Counted from the first letter of the stretch, positions 36,066 to 46,012 are shown. The stretch: 54,111 bases of DNA from Lysobacteraceae bacterium (GCA_021604725.1 BQJN01000018.1:1-54111), one strand, 5' to 3'. The notes: a model not told the origin generated them from the sequence alone. Numbers and translations: made by a program.

Positions 36066-37358
36066 ATGGAAAGTAACTACCGACCTGTCGTGCTGGTGGA
36101 CGGACGGCGCACGCCGTTTCTTCGCGCTAGCACCGATTATCACGACCTGGGCAACTACGACCTGGCGCGTCTGGCTTTGCTCGGCCTGCGTCAAACGCTC
36201 AATCTGAACCTGACCGATATCGATTACGTGATTATGGGCAATGTCATTTCCAATGGCATCAACCCCAATGTTGCTCGTGACGGCATGCTTGGCGCGGGCT
36301 ACCTGCCTGCGACGCCAGCCTTCACCGTATCGCAAGCCTGCATCTCGGCCAACCGCGCATTCACCTCCGGGGCTGACCTGATTCGTACCGGCCAGGCCGA
36401 TATGGTTGTCGCCGGCGGCGTCGACTCAATGTCAGACGTGCCCATCATGTTCAAAAAGCCGATGCGCAAACGCTTGATGGCGGCGCAGCGAGCAAAGGGC
36501 CCCGGCGACTACCTGAAACTGCTCAAGGGCATGAGCCTGTCTGACCTGGGGCCACAAGTCCCGGCCATCGCCGAGTTCTCTACTGGCTTGAGCATGGGTC
36601 AGGATACCGATCGACTGGTCGCCAGATTCGGTGTTGGCCGCGTCGACCAGGACGAGTTCGCGCTGCGTTCTCACCAGTTGGCCGGCAAGGCCTGGGAAGA
36701 CGGGCTGTTCGATGATGAAGTATTGACCGTACAGATTCCACCCAAGTTTGCGCCAATTAGCCAGGACAATGGCATTCGACCAGACTCGACCATGGAGCAA
36801 CTGGCCAAACTGAAGCCAGCCTTCGTGCGTCCGCACGGCACCATCACGGCAGCCAATGCCTCTTATCTGACCGACGGCGCTGCGGCGGTGGTCGCCATGA
36901 GCGAAGAGAAAGCCAAGGCGCTGGGCATGTCGACTGAAGTTCGACTGCTCGAATACACCTATTCGGGCACCAACCCCGATGGCGACCTGCTGATGGGTCC
37001 GGCGCATGCGTCGGCAAAGCTGTTGCAGCGAACCGGCCTGACATTGAGCGACATTGATGTCTTCGAATTCCACGAAGCGTTCGCCGGCCAGGTACTGGCG
37101 AACCTCAATGCACTCGATACAGCGGCGTTCTGCAAAGCAGACCTGGGCTTGAGCAAGAAAATCGGCAGAGTGCCGGTAGGCAAACTCAATATTCACGGCG
37201 GTTCAGTTTCCATTGGCCACCCGTTCGGCGCGACCGGCGCTCGACTGTTGACCACCGCACGCAACCGCTTGATCCGTGAAGACGGACGCTACGCACTGAT
37301 TGCTGCCTGCGCCGCCGGTGGCCTCGGCAGTGCCATCATTTTGGAACGGAGTAAGTAA
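36066..37358 (+). CDS. fadI: Acetyl-CoA C-acyltransferase (3-ketoacyl-CoA thiolase)
   Basis: This 430-aa thiolase carries out the last step of fatty-acid beta-oxidation, cleaving 3-ketoacyl-CoA with CoA. The acylated Cys is C92 (SQACISANRA), the base His is H336 in HEAFAG (the FadI/trifunctional-beta form instead of NEAFA), H385 lies in IGHPFGATGAR and the second Cys is C415 in CAAGGLG. It is followed after 2 bp by the alpha subunit gene, matching the fadI-fadJ order of E. coli. The length is as expected (436 aa in E. coli). Confidence 0.94.
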   Translation: MESNYRPVVLVDGRRTPFLRASTDYHDLGNYDLARLALLGLRQTLNLNLTDIDYVIMGNVISNGINPNVARDGMLGAGYLPATPAFTVSQACISANRAFTSGADLIRTGQADMVVAGGVDSMSDVPIMFKKPMRKRLMAAQRAKGPGDYLKLLKGMSLSDLGPQVPAIAEFSTGLSMGQDTDRLVARFGVGRVDQDEFALRSHQLAGKAWEDGLFDDEVLTVQIPPKFAPISQDNGIRPDSTMEQLAKLKPAFVRPHGTITAANASYLTDGAAAVVAMSEEKAKALGMSTEVRLLEYTYSGTNPDGDLLMGPAHASAKLLQRTGLTLSDIDVFEFHEAFAGQVLANLNALDTAAFCKADLGLSKKIGRVPVGKLNIHGGSVSIGHPFGATGARLLTTARNRLIREDGRYALIAACAAGGLGSAIILERSK

Positions 37359-37360
37359 CC

Positions 37361-39466
37361 ATGGCTTATTGCGATATCGAACGCCACGATGATGTGGTCG
37401 TGGTATGGCTCGATGAGCCAAAAAGCACTGTCAACACCTTGTCGATGGACATGCTCGATGAATTCGAGGCCATGATCGATGACATCGAGAAAGACAACGA
37501 TGTGAAAGGAGCGGTGCTGATCAGCCGCAAGAAGGATGTCTTCATTGCCGGTGCCGATGTCAAGGCGCTGCTGGAAATGGAGTCCGGTGAGCAAGCCACT
37601 GAGTTGTCGCGACGCGGTAACGCGCTGCTAAGCCGTATGGCCAACCTGAAAAAGCCGATCATTGCCGCGATCCATGGTGCCTGCCTTGGTGGTGGTAACG
37701 AAGTGGCCATGGCCTGCCACTATCGCATCGCAACCGATCATCCAAAAACCATTCTCGGCCAGCCTGAAGTCAAGCTTGGCTTGCTGCCCGGCGGCGGCGG
37801 AACGCAGCGACTACCCCGACTGGTCGGTTTGACCAAGGCGCTGGATATTCTGCTGACCGGCAAGAACATCTATCCCTACCCCGCCAAGAAAATGGGCCTG
37901 ATCGACGAGATCATCCATCCGCCAGGCTTGTTGCAGGCGGCAATTGCGGTGGCTCGCGATGGTGTACCTGAGCGTGATGTGAAACGTTCGACCATGGACA
38001 AGGTGCTGGAATCGACCTCGTTTACGCGCGACTACGTCACCAAGAAGGCGCTGGAGACGGTTGAACGCAAAACGCGTGGCAATTATCCGGCCCCGAAGAA
38101 AATTCTGGAATGTGTATCCATCGGTCTCGATGAGGGTCTGGAAAAAGGACTGGAAGCCGAGTCGAAGGGCTTCGGCGAGTTGCAGGAAACGCCCGAGTGC
38201 AAACAGCTGATCGGTCTGTTCCTGGCCACCCAGGAGGCCAAACACAACCCGTTTGAGAAAAAAGCCAAGGATGTGTCCTCACTGGCCATGCTCGGCGCCG
38301 GCTTTATGGGCGCAGGGATTACCGAGGTGTCGATCACCAAAGGCATCGAAGTCACACTGCGCGACTTGAACATGGAAGGCGTCGGCCGTGCCAAACAAAC
38401 GATCTGGAAGAATCTGCAAAGCAAGGTCAAAAAGCGTGCGCTGTCATCGTTCCAGTCCGACGTGATAATGAGTCGGATTGAAGGGGTGACAGATCTGGAG
38501 CAGATCAAGGGTGCCGATATTGTGGTCGAAGCCGTGTTTGAAGATATCGACCTGAAAAAGCGCATCGTCGCCGAGGTCGAGTCAGTCTGCGGCAGAAGCA
38601 CGATTTTCGCCAGTAACACCTCATCGTTGCCGATTGGCGAAATTGCAGCGGATGCCAAATACCCACAAAACATCATTGGCATGCATTACTTCTCGCCAGT
38701 GCCGAAGATGCCTCTGCTGGAGATCATCGTCACCGACAAGACCACCCAAGCGGTCAAGGGTACTGCGATCAAGCTGGGCCAGCGGCAAGGCAAGGTGGTC
38801 ATCGTAGTCAACGACGGCCCTGGTTTTTACACCACCCGCGTGTTGACCGCGTTAACGAACGAAGCGATTCAGATGCTGGCCGAAGGGGCCAGGATTGAAG
38901 ATGTCGACAACGCCATGAAAGACTTCGGCTTCCCGGTCGGACCGATTACGCTGATGGACGAAGTCGGCATCGATGTCGGCGCCCATATCGCTCGTGGTGC
39001 GCTGGCCGATATGTTCAGGGCTCGCGGTATCGAAGACAACTCCGTGATCCAGGACATTGCCAAGGCCGGCCTGCATGGCCGCAAGACTGGCAAAGGCTTT
39101 TATACCTATGGCAAAGGCAAGTCGAAATCGATCAACACCGACATGTACAAGTACTTTGGTGGTGAGGACCGCAAGGATTTCGACAAGAAGACCATTCAGG
39201 ACCGAGTCGGCCTGATCTTTGTCAACGAGGCTGTTCGCTGCCTGGAAGAAAACATTCTTACCTCAGCCCTCGACGGTGACCTTGGCGCAGTTATGGGCCT
39301 CGGTTACCCGCCATTTCGCGGTGGCCCATTCCGCTTCATCGATAGCGAGGGCGCACAAACCATCGTCGACAAACTGAAGGCGCTTGAGGAGGTGCATGGT
39401 GTTCGCTTCCAGGCCTCCAAGTTACTTGTTACGATGGCGAAGGAGAATCGCTCTTTCTACGACTAA
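37361..39466 (+). CDS. fadJ: Multifunctional fatty-acid oxidation alpha subunit
   Basis: A 701-aa fusion of enoyl-CoA hydratase and 3-hydroxyacyl-CoA dehydrogenase. The hydratase has the catalytic Glu pair, E114 (GGGNEVA) and E136 (GQPEVKLG), with the oxyanion segments GADVKAL and IHGACLGGG. The dehydrogenase begins with the NAD loop LGAGFMGAG (~312), and MHYFSPVPKMPLLE contains the catalytic His; VNDGPGFYTTR follows. Together with FadI it forms a beta-oxidation complex. The start codon is 2 bp after fadI's stop, so translation is coupled. The C-terminus is complete. Confidence 0.95.
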   Translation: MAYCDIERHDDVVVVWLDEPKSTVNTLSMDMLDEFEAMIDDIEKDNDVKGAVLISRKKDVFIAGADVKALLEMESGEQATELSRRGNALLSRMANLKKPIIAAIHGACLGGGNEVAMACHYRIATDHPKTILGQPEVKLGLLPGGGGTQRLPRLVGLTKALDILLTGKNIYPYPAKKMGLIDEIIHPPGLLQAAIAVARDGVPERDVKRSTMDKVLESTSFTRDYVTKKALETVERKTRGNYPAPKKILECVSIGLDEGLEKGLEAESKGFGELQETPECKQLIGLFLATQEAKHNPFEKKAKDVSSLAMLGAGFMGAGITEVSITKGIEVTLRDLNMEGVGRAKQTIWKNLQSKVKKRALSSFQSDVIMSRIEGVTDLEQIKGADIVVEAVFEDIDLKKRIVAEVESVCGRSTIFASNTSSLPIGEIAADAKYPQNIIGMHYFSPVPKMPLLEIIVTDKTTQAVKGTAIKLGQRQGKVVIVVNDGPGFYTTRVLTALTNEAIQMLAEGARIEDVDNAMKDFGFPVGPITLMDEVGIDVGAHIARGALADMFRARGIEDNSVIQDIAKAGLHGRKTGKGFYTYGKGKSKSINTDMYKYFGGEDRKDFDKKTIQDRVGLIFVNEAVRCLEENILTSALDGDLGAVMGLGYPPFRGGPFRFIDSEGAQTIVDKLKALEEVHGVRFQASKLLVTMAKENRSFYD

Positions 39467-39477
39467 CAGATCTTTGA

Positions 39478-40668
39478 ATGGTTGAAGAAAAATCTGACCC
39501 GGCGCAACGGGCTTGGGTAGGATGGCTAGCGGCGGTCGTCGTCATGACGACCGCCGTGTTTATTTCTGTGGAACACAGGGCCAGAGCGGCTGAGCAGTTC
39601 CTGATCGCTGGCAGCAATGCGTTGACTGAGGAACGCTATTTCGATGCAAGACGCCTGCTTGCAAGGGCGGTGAGACTGAACTCAAGAAATGGGGAACAAG
39701 CGCAGGTGCTGTACTTGACCGCTCACAGCAACGGCCCTGCTCAACACATGAGCCAGACAATCTCAGCTGCGGAAACTGCGAGCGCCGCGTTCCCAAACAA
39801 TGATGAAATAAAGCTGTTACTTGCCAAAGCATATTCCGTAGCGGGAGACCACAACTTGGCAATGGACTTGCTGCAAAAAATCGATAGCCCAGACGCAGCT
39901 GCCGAAGAGCTATTGGCTGGGCTGAAGTCCTCAAAGGGCGTTGCTAAGGATAGAATTGATGAGCTGGTTGAGCGCTGGCCAGCATCACCAGAACTGAGGC
40001 GAGTGGCGGTCAGAGGCTATTGCACTATTCGTGCCTGGGCGGAGTGCGTTGCACAAACCAAAGATGCAGTTGAGACAATACAAGACCTCCAGGACCTTTA
40101 CCCATTATTGATTCCCGCCCTCGCAATCAGTGGCAAACGCGCAGAGGCGGAGCGTGCCAATGAGGCACTTCGAGCTATTGAAATCTGGCTACATGAGATC
40201 GATCAAGACGTTCGCGCAGGACAACTGGCAAGGCTGAAAACCGCCGACCCGGCTCTCTCCGACAAGCTACGATGCGAGATACTCTTGCGATCTGCAGTTC
40301 ATATGCAGTCAAGCGCTGTCCTGGAACAGGCGAATGAGCTGCGGCAGCTACCGTGCACCAACCGTTGGGGGGTGGACCTCAGCCACTTGACCGCTTCATT
40401 GGGGGCGTACCGCTTGGCGCGTTCGTTTCTCGTCGCGACTCCAGACGAGCCGAAGTCAATCGCCTTGAGGATCAAGATGGATCTCAATGAGGGAAACCAT
40501 GATCGAGCGCGCGAGCTACTGGAAAGCACAATGCGAAACCAGACTGAGATCGCACAATGGCAGTGGCTCGCCGCAGAGGTGGCCCGTTCTGCGGGGCGAC
40601 AAGTCGAAGCCTACTACCATAATCGTAAAGCCGAACGGCTCACTAACCCACGTTGGAATTGGAAATGA
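39478..40668 (+). CDS. Membrane-anchored TPR-like protein
   Basis: A 396-aa protein with a single N-terminal membrane segment (VGWLAAVVVMTTAVFISV, residues ~13-30) and a short cytoplasmic tail, so a large helical domain lies in the periplasm. The rest looks like TPR/alpha-solenoid repeats: FLIAGSNALTEERYFDARRLLARAV, LLLAKAYSVAGDHNLAMDLL and AEVARSAGRQVEAYYHNRKA. The start codon is 11 bp after fadJ, so read-through from the fad operon is possible. The stop overlaps the next gene (ATGA), tying it to the FG-GAP/ASPIC protein. It may be a scaffold for the exported proteins downstream; no known function. Confidence 0.8.
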   Translation: MVEEKSDPAQRAWVGWLAAVVVMTTAVFISVEHRARAAEQFLIAGSNALTEERYFDARRLLARAVRLNSRNGEQAQVLYLTAHSNGPAQHMSQTISAAETASAAFPNNDEIKLLLAKAYSVAGDHNLAMDLLQKIDSPDAAAEELLAGLKSSKGVAKDRIDELVERWPASPELRRVAVRGYCTIRAWAECVAQTKDAVETIQDLQDLYPLLIPALAISGKRAEAERANEALRAIEIWLHEIDQDVRAGQLARLKTADPALSDKLRCEILLRSAVHMQSSAVLEQANELRQLPCTNRWGVDLSHLTASLGAYRLARSFLVATPDEPKSIALRIKMDLNEGNHDRARELLESTMRNQTEIAQWQWLAAEVARSAGRQVEAYYHNRKAERLTNPRWNWK

Positions 40669-42290
40669 TTGCGGAGCAAGCCACGGTACTATTTCTTGCC
40701 ACGATTGCATCGGCACCGGGTTCAGTGTCATTTGCTGAGGTGGCTAGCACCTATGGTATCGAATTCACTCATGACAACGGTGCCCGAGGCGAGGTCCACT
40801 TCACTGAGACCGTCGGCAGCGGCGTGGTCTGGTTCGATTATGATGCCGATGGCCACCTTGATTTGCTATTAATCAACTCCGGGACGCATCCACATCAAGT
40901 GGCCGACTCAAAAGCCAATGCGCAGTCGAAGCTGTTTCGCAACAATGGGGACAGCTTCCGAGATGTCACCGAGGAGGTCGGCCTGGAGAATGTAGGCTAT
41001 GGCCTGGGTGGTTGCGCGGCGGATATCGATGCAAATGGTTATACCGACCTGGTCATAACAACCTTTGGCGAGAACCGGCTGTATATGAATGTCAACGGCC
41101 GTTTGCAGGATGCCTCTGACCGACTGCAAGACGGTCCTAAGTTCAGCACCGGTTGTGCTTTTGGAGATGTTGACGGCGACCGGGATCTTGACCTCTACAT
41201 CGTCAGTTATGTTGATTATGACTATCAAAACCGACCTTTCTGCGGCGAATTGCCTTCGGGAGAGCCCAACCAATGTGTGCCAACACAGTTTGTCGGTTCC
41301 AGGGATAACCTGTTAATCAACAACGATGGCTACTTTGTTGAGGAGTCGGCCGCACGCGGCCTCGACGCAGGTCGGAACGACCGTGGGTTTGGTGTCTTGA
41401 TGATCGATCTGGACGGCGACGTGGACCTTGACATCTACGTCGCCAATGATGGCAGCGCCAATCGACTGTATCGAAACGATGGCCGAGGTTTCTTCAGTGA
41501 TGATTCCTTACTGAGCGGCGCAGCGTATGATCAATCAGGCCAACCACAAGCGGGTATGGGCGTCGCCGCTGGCGACCTTTGGGGCAGCCCGTTGCCGGAG
41601 CTGGTCGTGACCAATTTTGCGATGGAACACAACAATGTTTACACCAACCACGGTGCATACTTTGCCGACGATGCCCGGCAAGCCGGCCTGCTCACGCCTT
41701 CCTTTCGGGAAGTCAGTTGGGGCGTAGTTCTGTTTGACGCCGACAATGATGCGGATCTCGACATGGTGGTGGTGAACGGCCACGTCGTACCTGACGTTGA
41801 ACTAATCGAACCATTGATGCAGTACGGACAACCTAACCAATTTTTCTCGAATCACGCTTCCAAATTTTCAAAGCAGGACGCCGGCTTCAGCGGCCAACAC
41901 GTTTCGCGCGGCCTCGCTGCAGCCGATTTCGATAACAACGGAACGATTGATTTGGCCATAATCAATCAAAATGGGCCTGCCGAGCTGTGGCAAAACACGA
42001 CGCAACATGGCGAAATTCGATGGGCGGGCTTGACCTTGGAAGGCTTGCCGCCGAACACCGATGCAATCGGAGCTAAAATCCAATTTAACTACAGTGAGCG
42101 ACTTCACACGCGATTCCGCACCGCTGGGGACAGTTTTTTGTCTCAGAGCGACCCCCGATTTTTGGTACCTGTTGCCCCACACAGCGACAAGGCACAGGTC
42201 ACGATCAACTGGCCGGATGGCTCGAAATCCACAGCTGAAATTCCAGTGAGCCGCTATACTGTGGTGGCCCAGCCAGATAGCGGCAAGTAA
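40665..42290 (+). CDS. Secreted FG-GAP / ASPIC-UnbV repeat protein (CRTAC1-like)
   Basis: A 541-aa exported protein. The ATG at 40665 overlaps the upstream stop and is followed by a signal peptide (MIAEQATVLFLATIASAPGSVSFA). The mature protein is a seven-bladed integrin-alpha-like propeller with Ca-binding FG-GAP loops: DYDADGHLDLL, DIDANGYTDLV, DVDGDRDLDLY, DLDGDVDLDIY, DADNDADLDMV and DFDNNGTIDLA. The C-terminal ASPIC/UnbV domain has IGAKIQF and VTINWPDGSKS. Such proteins often bind surfaces or partners; a function has been shown only for UnbV-type proteins in some organisms. It is translationally coupled to the TPR protein and is followed by the C25 peptidase after 87 bp. Confidence 0.92.
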   Translation: MIAEQATVLFLATIASAPGSVSFAEVASTYGIEFTHDNGARGEVHFTETVGSGVVWFDYDADGHLDLLLINSGTHPHQVADSKANAQSKLFRNNGDSFRDVTEEVGLENVGYGLGGCAADIDANGYTDLVITTFGENRLYMNVNGRLQDASDRLQDGPKFSTGCAFGDVDGDRDLDLYIVSYVDYDYQNRPFCGELPSGEPNQCVPTQFVGSRDNLLINNDGYFVEESAARGLDAGRNDRGFGVLMIDLDGDVDLDIYVANDGSANRLYRNDGRGFFSDDSLLSGAAYDQSGQPQAGMGVAAGDLWGSPLPELVVTNFAMEHNNVYTNHGAYFADDARQAGLLTPSFREVSWGVVLFDADNDADLDMVVVNGHVVPDVELIEPLMQYGQPNQFFSNHASKFSKQDAGFSGQHVSRGLAAADFDNNGTIDLAIINQNGPAELWQNTTQHGEIRWAGLTLEGLPPNTDAIGAKIQFNYSERLHTRFRTAGDSFLSQSDPRFLVPVAPHSDKAQVTINWPDGSKSTAEIPVSRYTVVAQPDSGK

Positions 42291-42377
42291 CGGCAACAAC
42301 CAGCCGCTGAAGCCTTTTTTCACCAGTCGCGCCAACGATTTTTCTTACTCAATCACTGGAATGTTTGACATACACTA

Positions 42378-44846
42378 ATGATCCGCTTTCTCTCTTCAGT
42401 ATTTTTCCTCGCATTTACACCGCAAGGCCAAGCCGCTGTATTGCTTACTGACGATACCGGGGTTTATTCGATTTCAGCCGACCTACTCGAGCGCGAAGAC
42501 ACCAAACTCTTCAATTTCGGTCGACCAATCCCCATTCACAGACAGGACGATGGAAGTGGGCTATTTGTAGCAAGTCGACTAAGGGGTATTAGTACCTGGC
42601 ATCACCCCTACAGCACTCAGAACGTGTACTGGCTCAGTGACCAACAACAACCAACCACAATGCAGGAGTCCCGACCGCTTTCAGCATCGCCGTGGACCGG
42701 AATCGCCCGGCAAATGCACTTTGAACGGGACAAGCTGTTGTTGCGACTCAGCCGGCGAGACATGGGCGACGACGAACATGCCGACCTGTGGTATTGGCAC
42801 AAAGCCAACTTTTTTGACCGAGAACCGTGGACGCTGGAGTTTGAGCTGGCCGATCGAAAACCAGACGGCGAGGTCAAGATTGAGTTGGCGGTGCGAGGGA
42901 CTTCAAAACCCACGCTTAAAAACAAGGGTGAGAAGCCAGACCATATGATCGTAACCGTGCTCAACGGCGGCAAACGGCGACCAATTACATGGGACGGCAC
43001 TGGTCATCAGGTTTTTGAACTGCGAGGAACCACGAGTGAGTCCGATCTTCTCAATCAGCTCGAGGTGACCGTCAACCGGAGGCGGCAACCAGATGGGAAT
43101 CCGCTGATAGACGTGGTCATGATCGATTGGGTAAAAATCACTTATGAAGCCAACGGCAACGTCTCGGACAACAACCAGGTCGAGTACTTGTTACCACCCG
43201 CTGGATCAGAGTTCGAGCTCAACCCCCACCAGCATGCCCTTCGAGCATTTACCGATGACGGCGAAGAACTACCGCTTACTCGGTCCGAGAAAGGTCACTA
43301 TCGAGGCACCGTTCCCGAGCACAATCCATCTCGAATGGTTGTAGTGCCTGACCGTGCTTTCAAAACACCGGATCTGCGACACGCCGTCGGGGACTTCCAA
43401 AAACTGTTAGACACCAACCAGCAAGCAGATTACTTGATGATCTCGCACCCCTCGCTAATGGTAGAGGTCGCGCCACTGGCCGAATTCCATCGATCGAGAG
43501 GACTCAACACCAAGCTAATCGATGTGCAGGACATCTACGATGCCTTCGGCCACGGCGTCGTGCATCACCAGGCGATTAAAGATTTCATAAGCTATGCATG
43601 GAGCCAGTGGCAGACACCACGCCCCCGATTCGTCTTGCTGGTTGGCGATGCCAGCTGGGACCGCCGAAGCCCCGAGGCTGACGACGACCGTTATGCCAAA
43701 TTCGTTGAGGCTGAACGCGTGCCTGGACGCAACGCCAATTTCGGAGAACAGGGCCGCGACGGAACCTATGGTCCTGCTGAGGGCTATTCACACCGTGATT
43801 TCATCCCGACCTGGCAGTTCCCGTCAATCCAGGGGCACTCGGCGAGCGACAACTGGTTTGTAAACGTCAGCGGCAGACGCTACTTTCCCGACCTCGCCAT
43901 TGGCCGCCTACCCGTGGTCGAGCCTGAACACGTCGCTGCCATTGTTGAGAAAACCATACGCTACGCTTCGGAGCAGAATGTAGGTCCATGGAAGGCCAAT
44001 CTGCTGATGATTTCCAACGAACAGAAAAGTTTTCAAAAAGCCAGTGACGAATTGTCGTTCGACGCCATGGACTTGGGCTACCAACCCTCGAAGATCTATG
44101 CGCAGGAAGAAGATCCCGACAACAGTGTCCACCAAGCGCGGCTCCAATCTGAACTGAATGAAGGGCAAGCGCTGGTCCACTTCTTCGGCCATGGCGGTCG
44201 CTACATTTGGCGCACCGGCCCAATCGACCTGCGCAAGAATCATGATCTTTTTGGGTTAAAGGAAGTTGACGAGCTGGAGATCAATGACCGCTTGTCGGTG
44301 ATATTGTCCATGACCTGCTTTACGGCACCATTCGACCACCCATCCCATGACTCCATCGGAGAAAAGTTTCTGCGGGTCGCTGATCGAGGAGCGGTAGCGT
44401 TGATCGGCGCATCTTGGCGAAACTTTCCGACCGTGGGATTTAGCCAGAAGTTGATACAAAACCTTGCACGCCCAGGCATTACTATCGGCGAGGCGATGTT
44501 ATTGGCAAAGCAGAAAACCCACAATGAGCTTCTGGTCGCGACCTACAATCTGCTGGGTGACCCGGCCATCGAAATGGCCAAACCCAGTCATTCAATTAAT
44601 ATTGTCCCCTCCGAAGACACACTAACGCTGCGAATCGAAGGCGTCTCACAATTTGAAGGCACGGCGCTGATCCAGTGGTTCAAGGAAGACGGGACGAAAG
44701 GGCATGAAAAAACAGTGCCTGTACTGGGCCCTGAATTCCAAATCGACCACCAATGGCCACAAGATCAAGCCGCCACTTTGCGCGTATACGCCTGGAATTC
44801 TGGGTCGAACATCGACGCTGCCGGCGTCTACAAATTCGTTGAATAA
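42378..44846 (+). CDS. Secreted C25 (gingipain-type) cysteine peptidase
   Basis: An 822-aa exported protein with a signal peptide (MIRFLSSVFFLAFTPQGQA). The catalytic domain starts near residue 350 and has the C25 signature: FVLLVGDASW, ASDNWF ... DLAIGRLPV, then His605 (HFFGHGG) and Cys647 (SMTCFTAPFDHP), the catalytic dyad. Two beta domains precede it (with jelly-roll-like strands such as WTLEFELADRKPDGEVKIEL) and an Ig-like domain ends the protein (ALIQWFKEDG ... TLRVYAWNSG). No type IX secretion CTD is evident. C25 peptidases cut at Arg or Lys in Bacteroidota; here the specificity is unknown. Outside Bacteroidota, they are sporadic and poorly studied. Confidence 0.9.
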   Translation: MIRFLSSVFFLAFTPQGQAAVLLTDDTGVYSISADLLEREDTKLFNFGRPIPIHRQDDGSGLFVASRLRGISTWHHPYSTQNVYWLSDQQQPTTMQESRPLSASPWTGIARQMHFERDKLLLRLSRRDMGDDEHADLWYWHKANFFDREPWTLEFELADRKPDGEVKIELAVRGTSKPTLKNKGEKPDHMIVTVLNGGKRRPITWDGTGHQVFELRGTTSESDLLNQLEVTVNRRRQPDGNPLIDVVMIDWVKITYEANGNVSDNNQVEYLLPPAGSEFELNPHQHALRAFTDDGEELPLTRSEKGHYRGTVPEHNPSRMVVVPDRAFKTPDLRHAVGDFQKLLDTNQQADYLMISHPSLMVEVAPLAEFHRSRGLNTKLIDVQDIYDAFGHGVVHHQAIKDFISYAWSQWQTPRPRFVLLVGDASWDRRSPEADDDRYAKFVEAERVPGRNANFGEQGRDGTYGPAEGYSHRDFIPTWQFPSIQGHSASDNWFVNVSGRRYFPDLAIGRLPVVEPEHVAAIVEKTIRYASEQNVGPWKANLLMISNEQKSFQKASDELSFDAMDLGYQPSKIYAQEEDPDNSVHQARLQSELNEGQALVHFFGHGGRYIWRTGPIDLRKNHDLFGLKEVDELEINDRLSVILSMTCFTAPFDHPSHDSIGEKFLRVADRGAVALIGASWRNFPTVGFSQKLIQNLARPGITIGEAMLLAKQKTHNELLVATYNLLGDPAIEMAKPSHSINIVPSEDTLTLRIEGVSQFEGTALIQWFKEDGTKGHEKTVPVLGPEFQIDHQWPQDQAATLRVYAWNSGSNIDAAGVYKFVE

Positions 44847-44864
44847 CAATACAATGACGATTGT

Positions 44865-44893
44865 TTGGAAAAAGTTGCTTCAAGGTGTATCAT
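44865..44893 (+). promoter_or_regulatory. Candidate sigma70 promoter of the small secreted protein
   Basis: TTGGAA (44865-44870) and TATCAT (44888-44893) are 17 bp apart, the optimal spacing. They match consensus at four and five of six positions. This fits a separate unit with the good ribosome-binding site and terminator of the next gene. Confidence 0.4.
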
Positions 44894-44972
44894 TGACCCC
44901 GTGTCGGCCCGTGTTCGATGAACGGACGGGGGACAAACAACGCAAATCAGATACAAATTGGGAGTAGTCCGT

Positions 44973-45659
44973 ATGCGCGCCATTGCTTTATGTTTCTTGG
45001 CAGCCACCGCAACAACCGCGGTAGCTGAAGAAAAAATCCAACCGCCTCTGTCAGAGGAAGTCATTGCACACCGTTTGGCCAATCCAGTTCAGCCGACTGG
45101 CGCTGGTGGCGGCCCCGCAGCAACACCTGGAACCGTCATCGTTTACGATAGCGGAACGTTTTCAGCCATCGCTGCAGGTCCCGGCAGCAATGCATTTGGA
45201 AACAAATTCAACACACAAAGTGGAGTGCCGCTGGGCGCGACACCAATTCTGAGTTCGGTTGCAGTTTGGCCGGCGTTGGTTGATGGCCTATCTGGAGGCT
45301 CAGGTAATGCATTTGTCTCGGTTTTCGGCCCTGTAGCGGGAACCGCAGCCTCAGTTGTTACATCTGCTAACATTACTCTGGCCGCTCAAACCTGGAACAC
45401 CTTCGCGATGGGCCCGTTCGGTTTCACCGGCGCACCATCGTTCCATGTTGGTTTGTGGCAGCCTGGCGGTACCAGCGCATGCGCAACTGACTGCATCGGT
45501 GTAGACACCAGCACAGTCAATGGTCAAGGCAACCACGGTTTCAACATCAACGACATCGTTGGCACCGGTTATGCCGACCAACCGTGGAACGCCCTGGTTC
45601 GCGCGGTCGGTAGCGGCCTACCTGCTGAGCTAACTACTTTTGAGGTTAGCGAAGACTAA
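44973..45659 (+). CDS. Small secreted protein of unknown function
   Basis: A 228-aa exported protein. The start at ATG 44973 is supported by GGGAG 8 bp upstream, and opens on a signal peptide (MRAIALCFLAATATTAVA); the in-frame TTG upstream covers the ribosome-binding site. After a charged segment (EEKIQPPLSEEVIAHRL) comes a low-complexity Gly/Ala/Pro linker, then a beta-rich domain with VIVYDSGTFSAI and WNTFAMGPFGF. One Cys pair is visible (CATDC). The sequence is Ala/Gly/Thr/Ser-rich, like many extracellular proteins. It has its own candidate promoter and terminator, so it may be made at high level. It might be a substrate of the neighbouring C25 peptidase. Confidence 0.8.
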   Translation: MRAIALCFLAATATTAVAEEKIQPPLSEEVIAHRLANPVQPTGAGGGPAATPGTVIVYDSGTFSAIAAGPGSNAFGNKFNTQSGVPLGATPILSSVAVWPALVDGLSGGSGNAFVSVFGPVAGTAASVVTSANITLAAQTWNTFAMGPFGFTGAPSFHVGLWQPGGTSACATDCIGVDTSTVNGQGNHGFNINDIVGTGYADQPWNALVRAVGSGLPAELTTFEVSED

Positions 45660-45703
45660 GCGCTATTACATAGCTGCCGGTCACTGACCGGTATAGATAA
45701 AAA

Positions 45704-45731
45704 GCGCCTCCTTTCGGAGGCGTTTTTTTTT
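45704..45731 (+). terminator. Intrinsic terminator of the small secreted protein gene
   Basis: A 7-bp GC stem (CGCCTCC 45705-45711 / GGAGGCG 45716-45722) with a UUUC loop is followed by nine T. A second inverted repeat (CCGGTCA / TGACCGG, near 45678-45692) lies just before it. Confidence 0.9.
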
Positions 45732-45933
45732 GGCCAACGAAAGCTCACAACCCCAAGCACTGCCACTATGCCCGTTCCCGGGATTTCATGCGGCGCTCCG
45801 AGTGGAGAGCCTCGCCTCAACATTCCCAATGGTTTCCCGACCTGAATAGGGGCGGTGATCGCTCAATTGCGAAACACCCTCAATGCGAAGTTTCGTCATC
45901 AATCGGGCGGATAGATCATCGCACTTAGAAGAT

Positions 45934-46012
45934 GGCTCGCTGCCCTTCTTTTTGAAGCGAACAGAATTGCCTGAAACAATTCGAACAGCCCTAGCTGGCT
46001 CGAAGGGCTGGG
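45934..46012. repeat. Dispersed intergenic repeat, copy B
   Basis: It aligns over ~80 bp with 7084-7165 in the same orientation. The core hairpin is GAATTG (45964-45969) / CAATTC (45977-45982); relative to copy A a G-C pair is replaced by an A-T pair on both arms. Confidence 0.65.

Noticed and set aside
45677..45692. CCGGTCA / TGACCGG as a separate terminator
   Set aside because: The arms leave a one-base loop and no T tract follows; the real terminator is 12 bp downstream.
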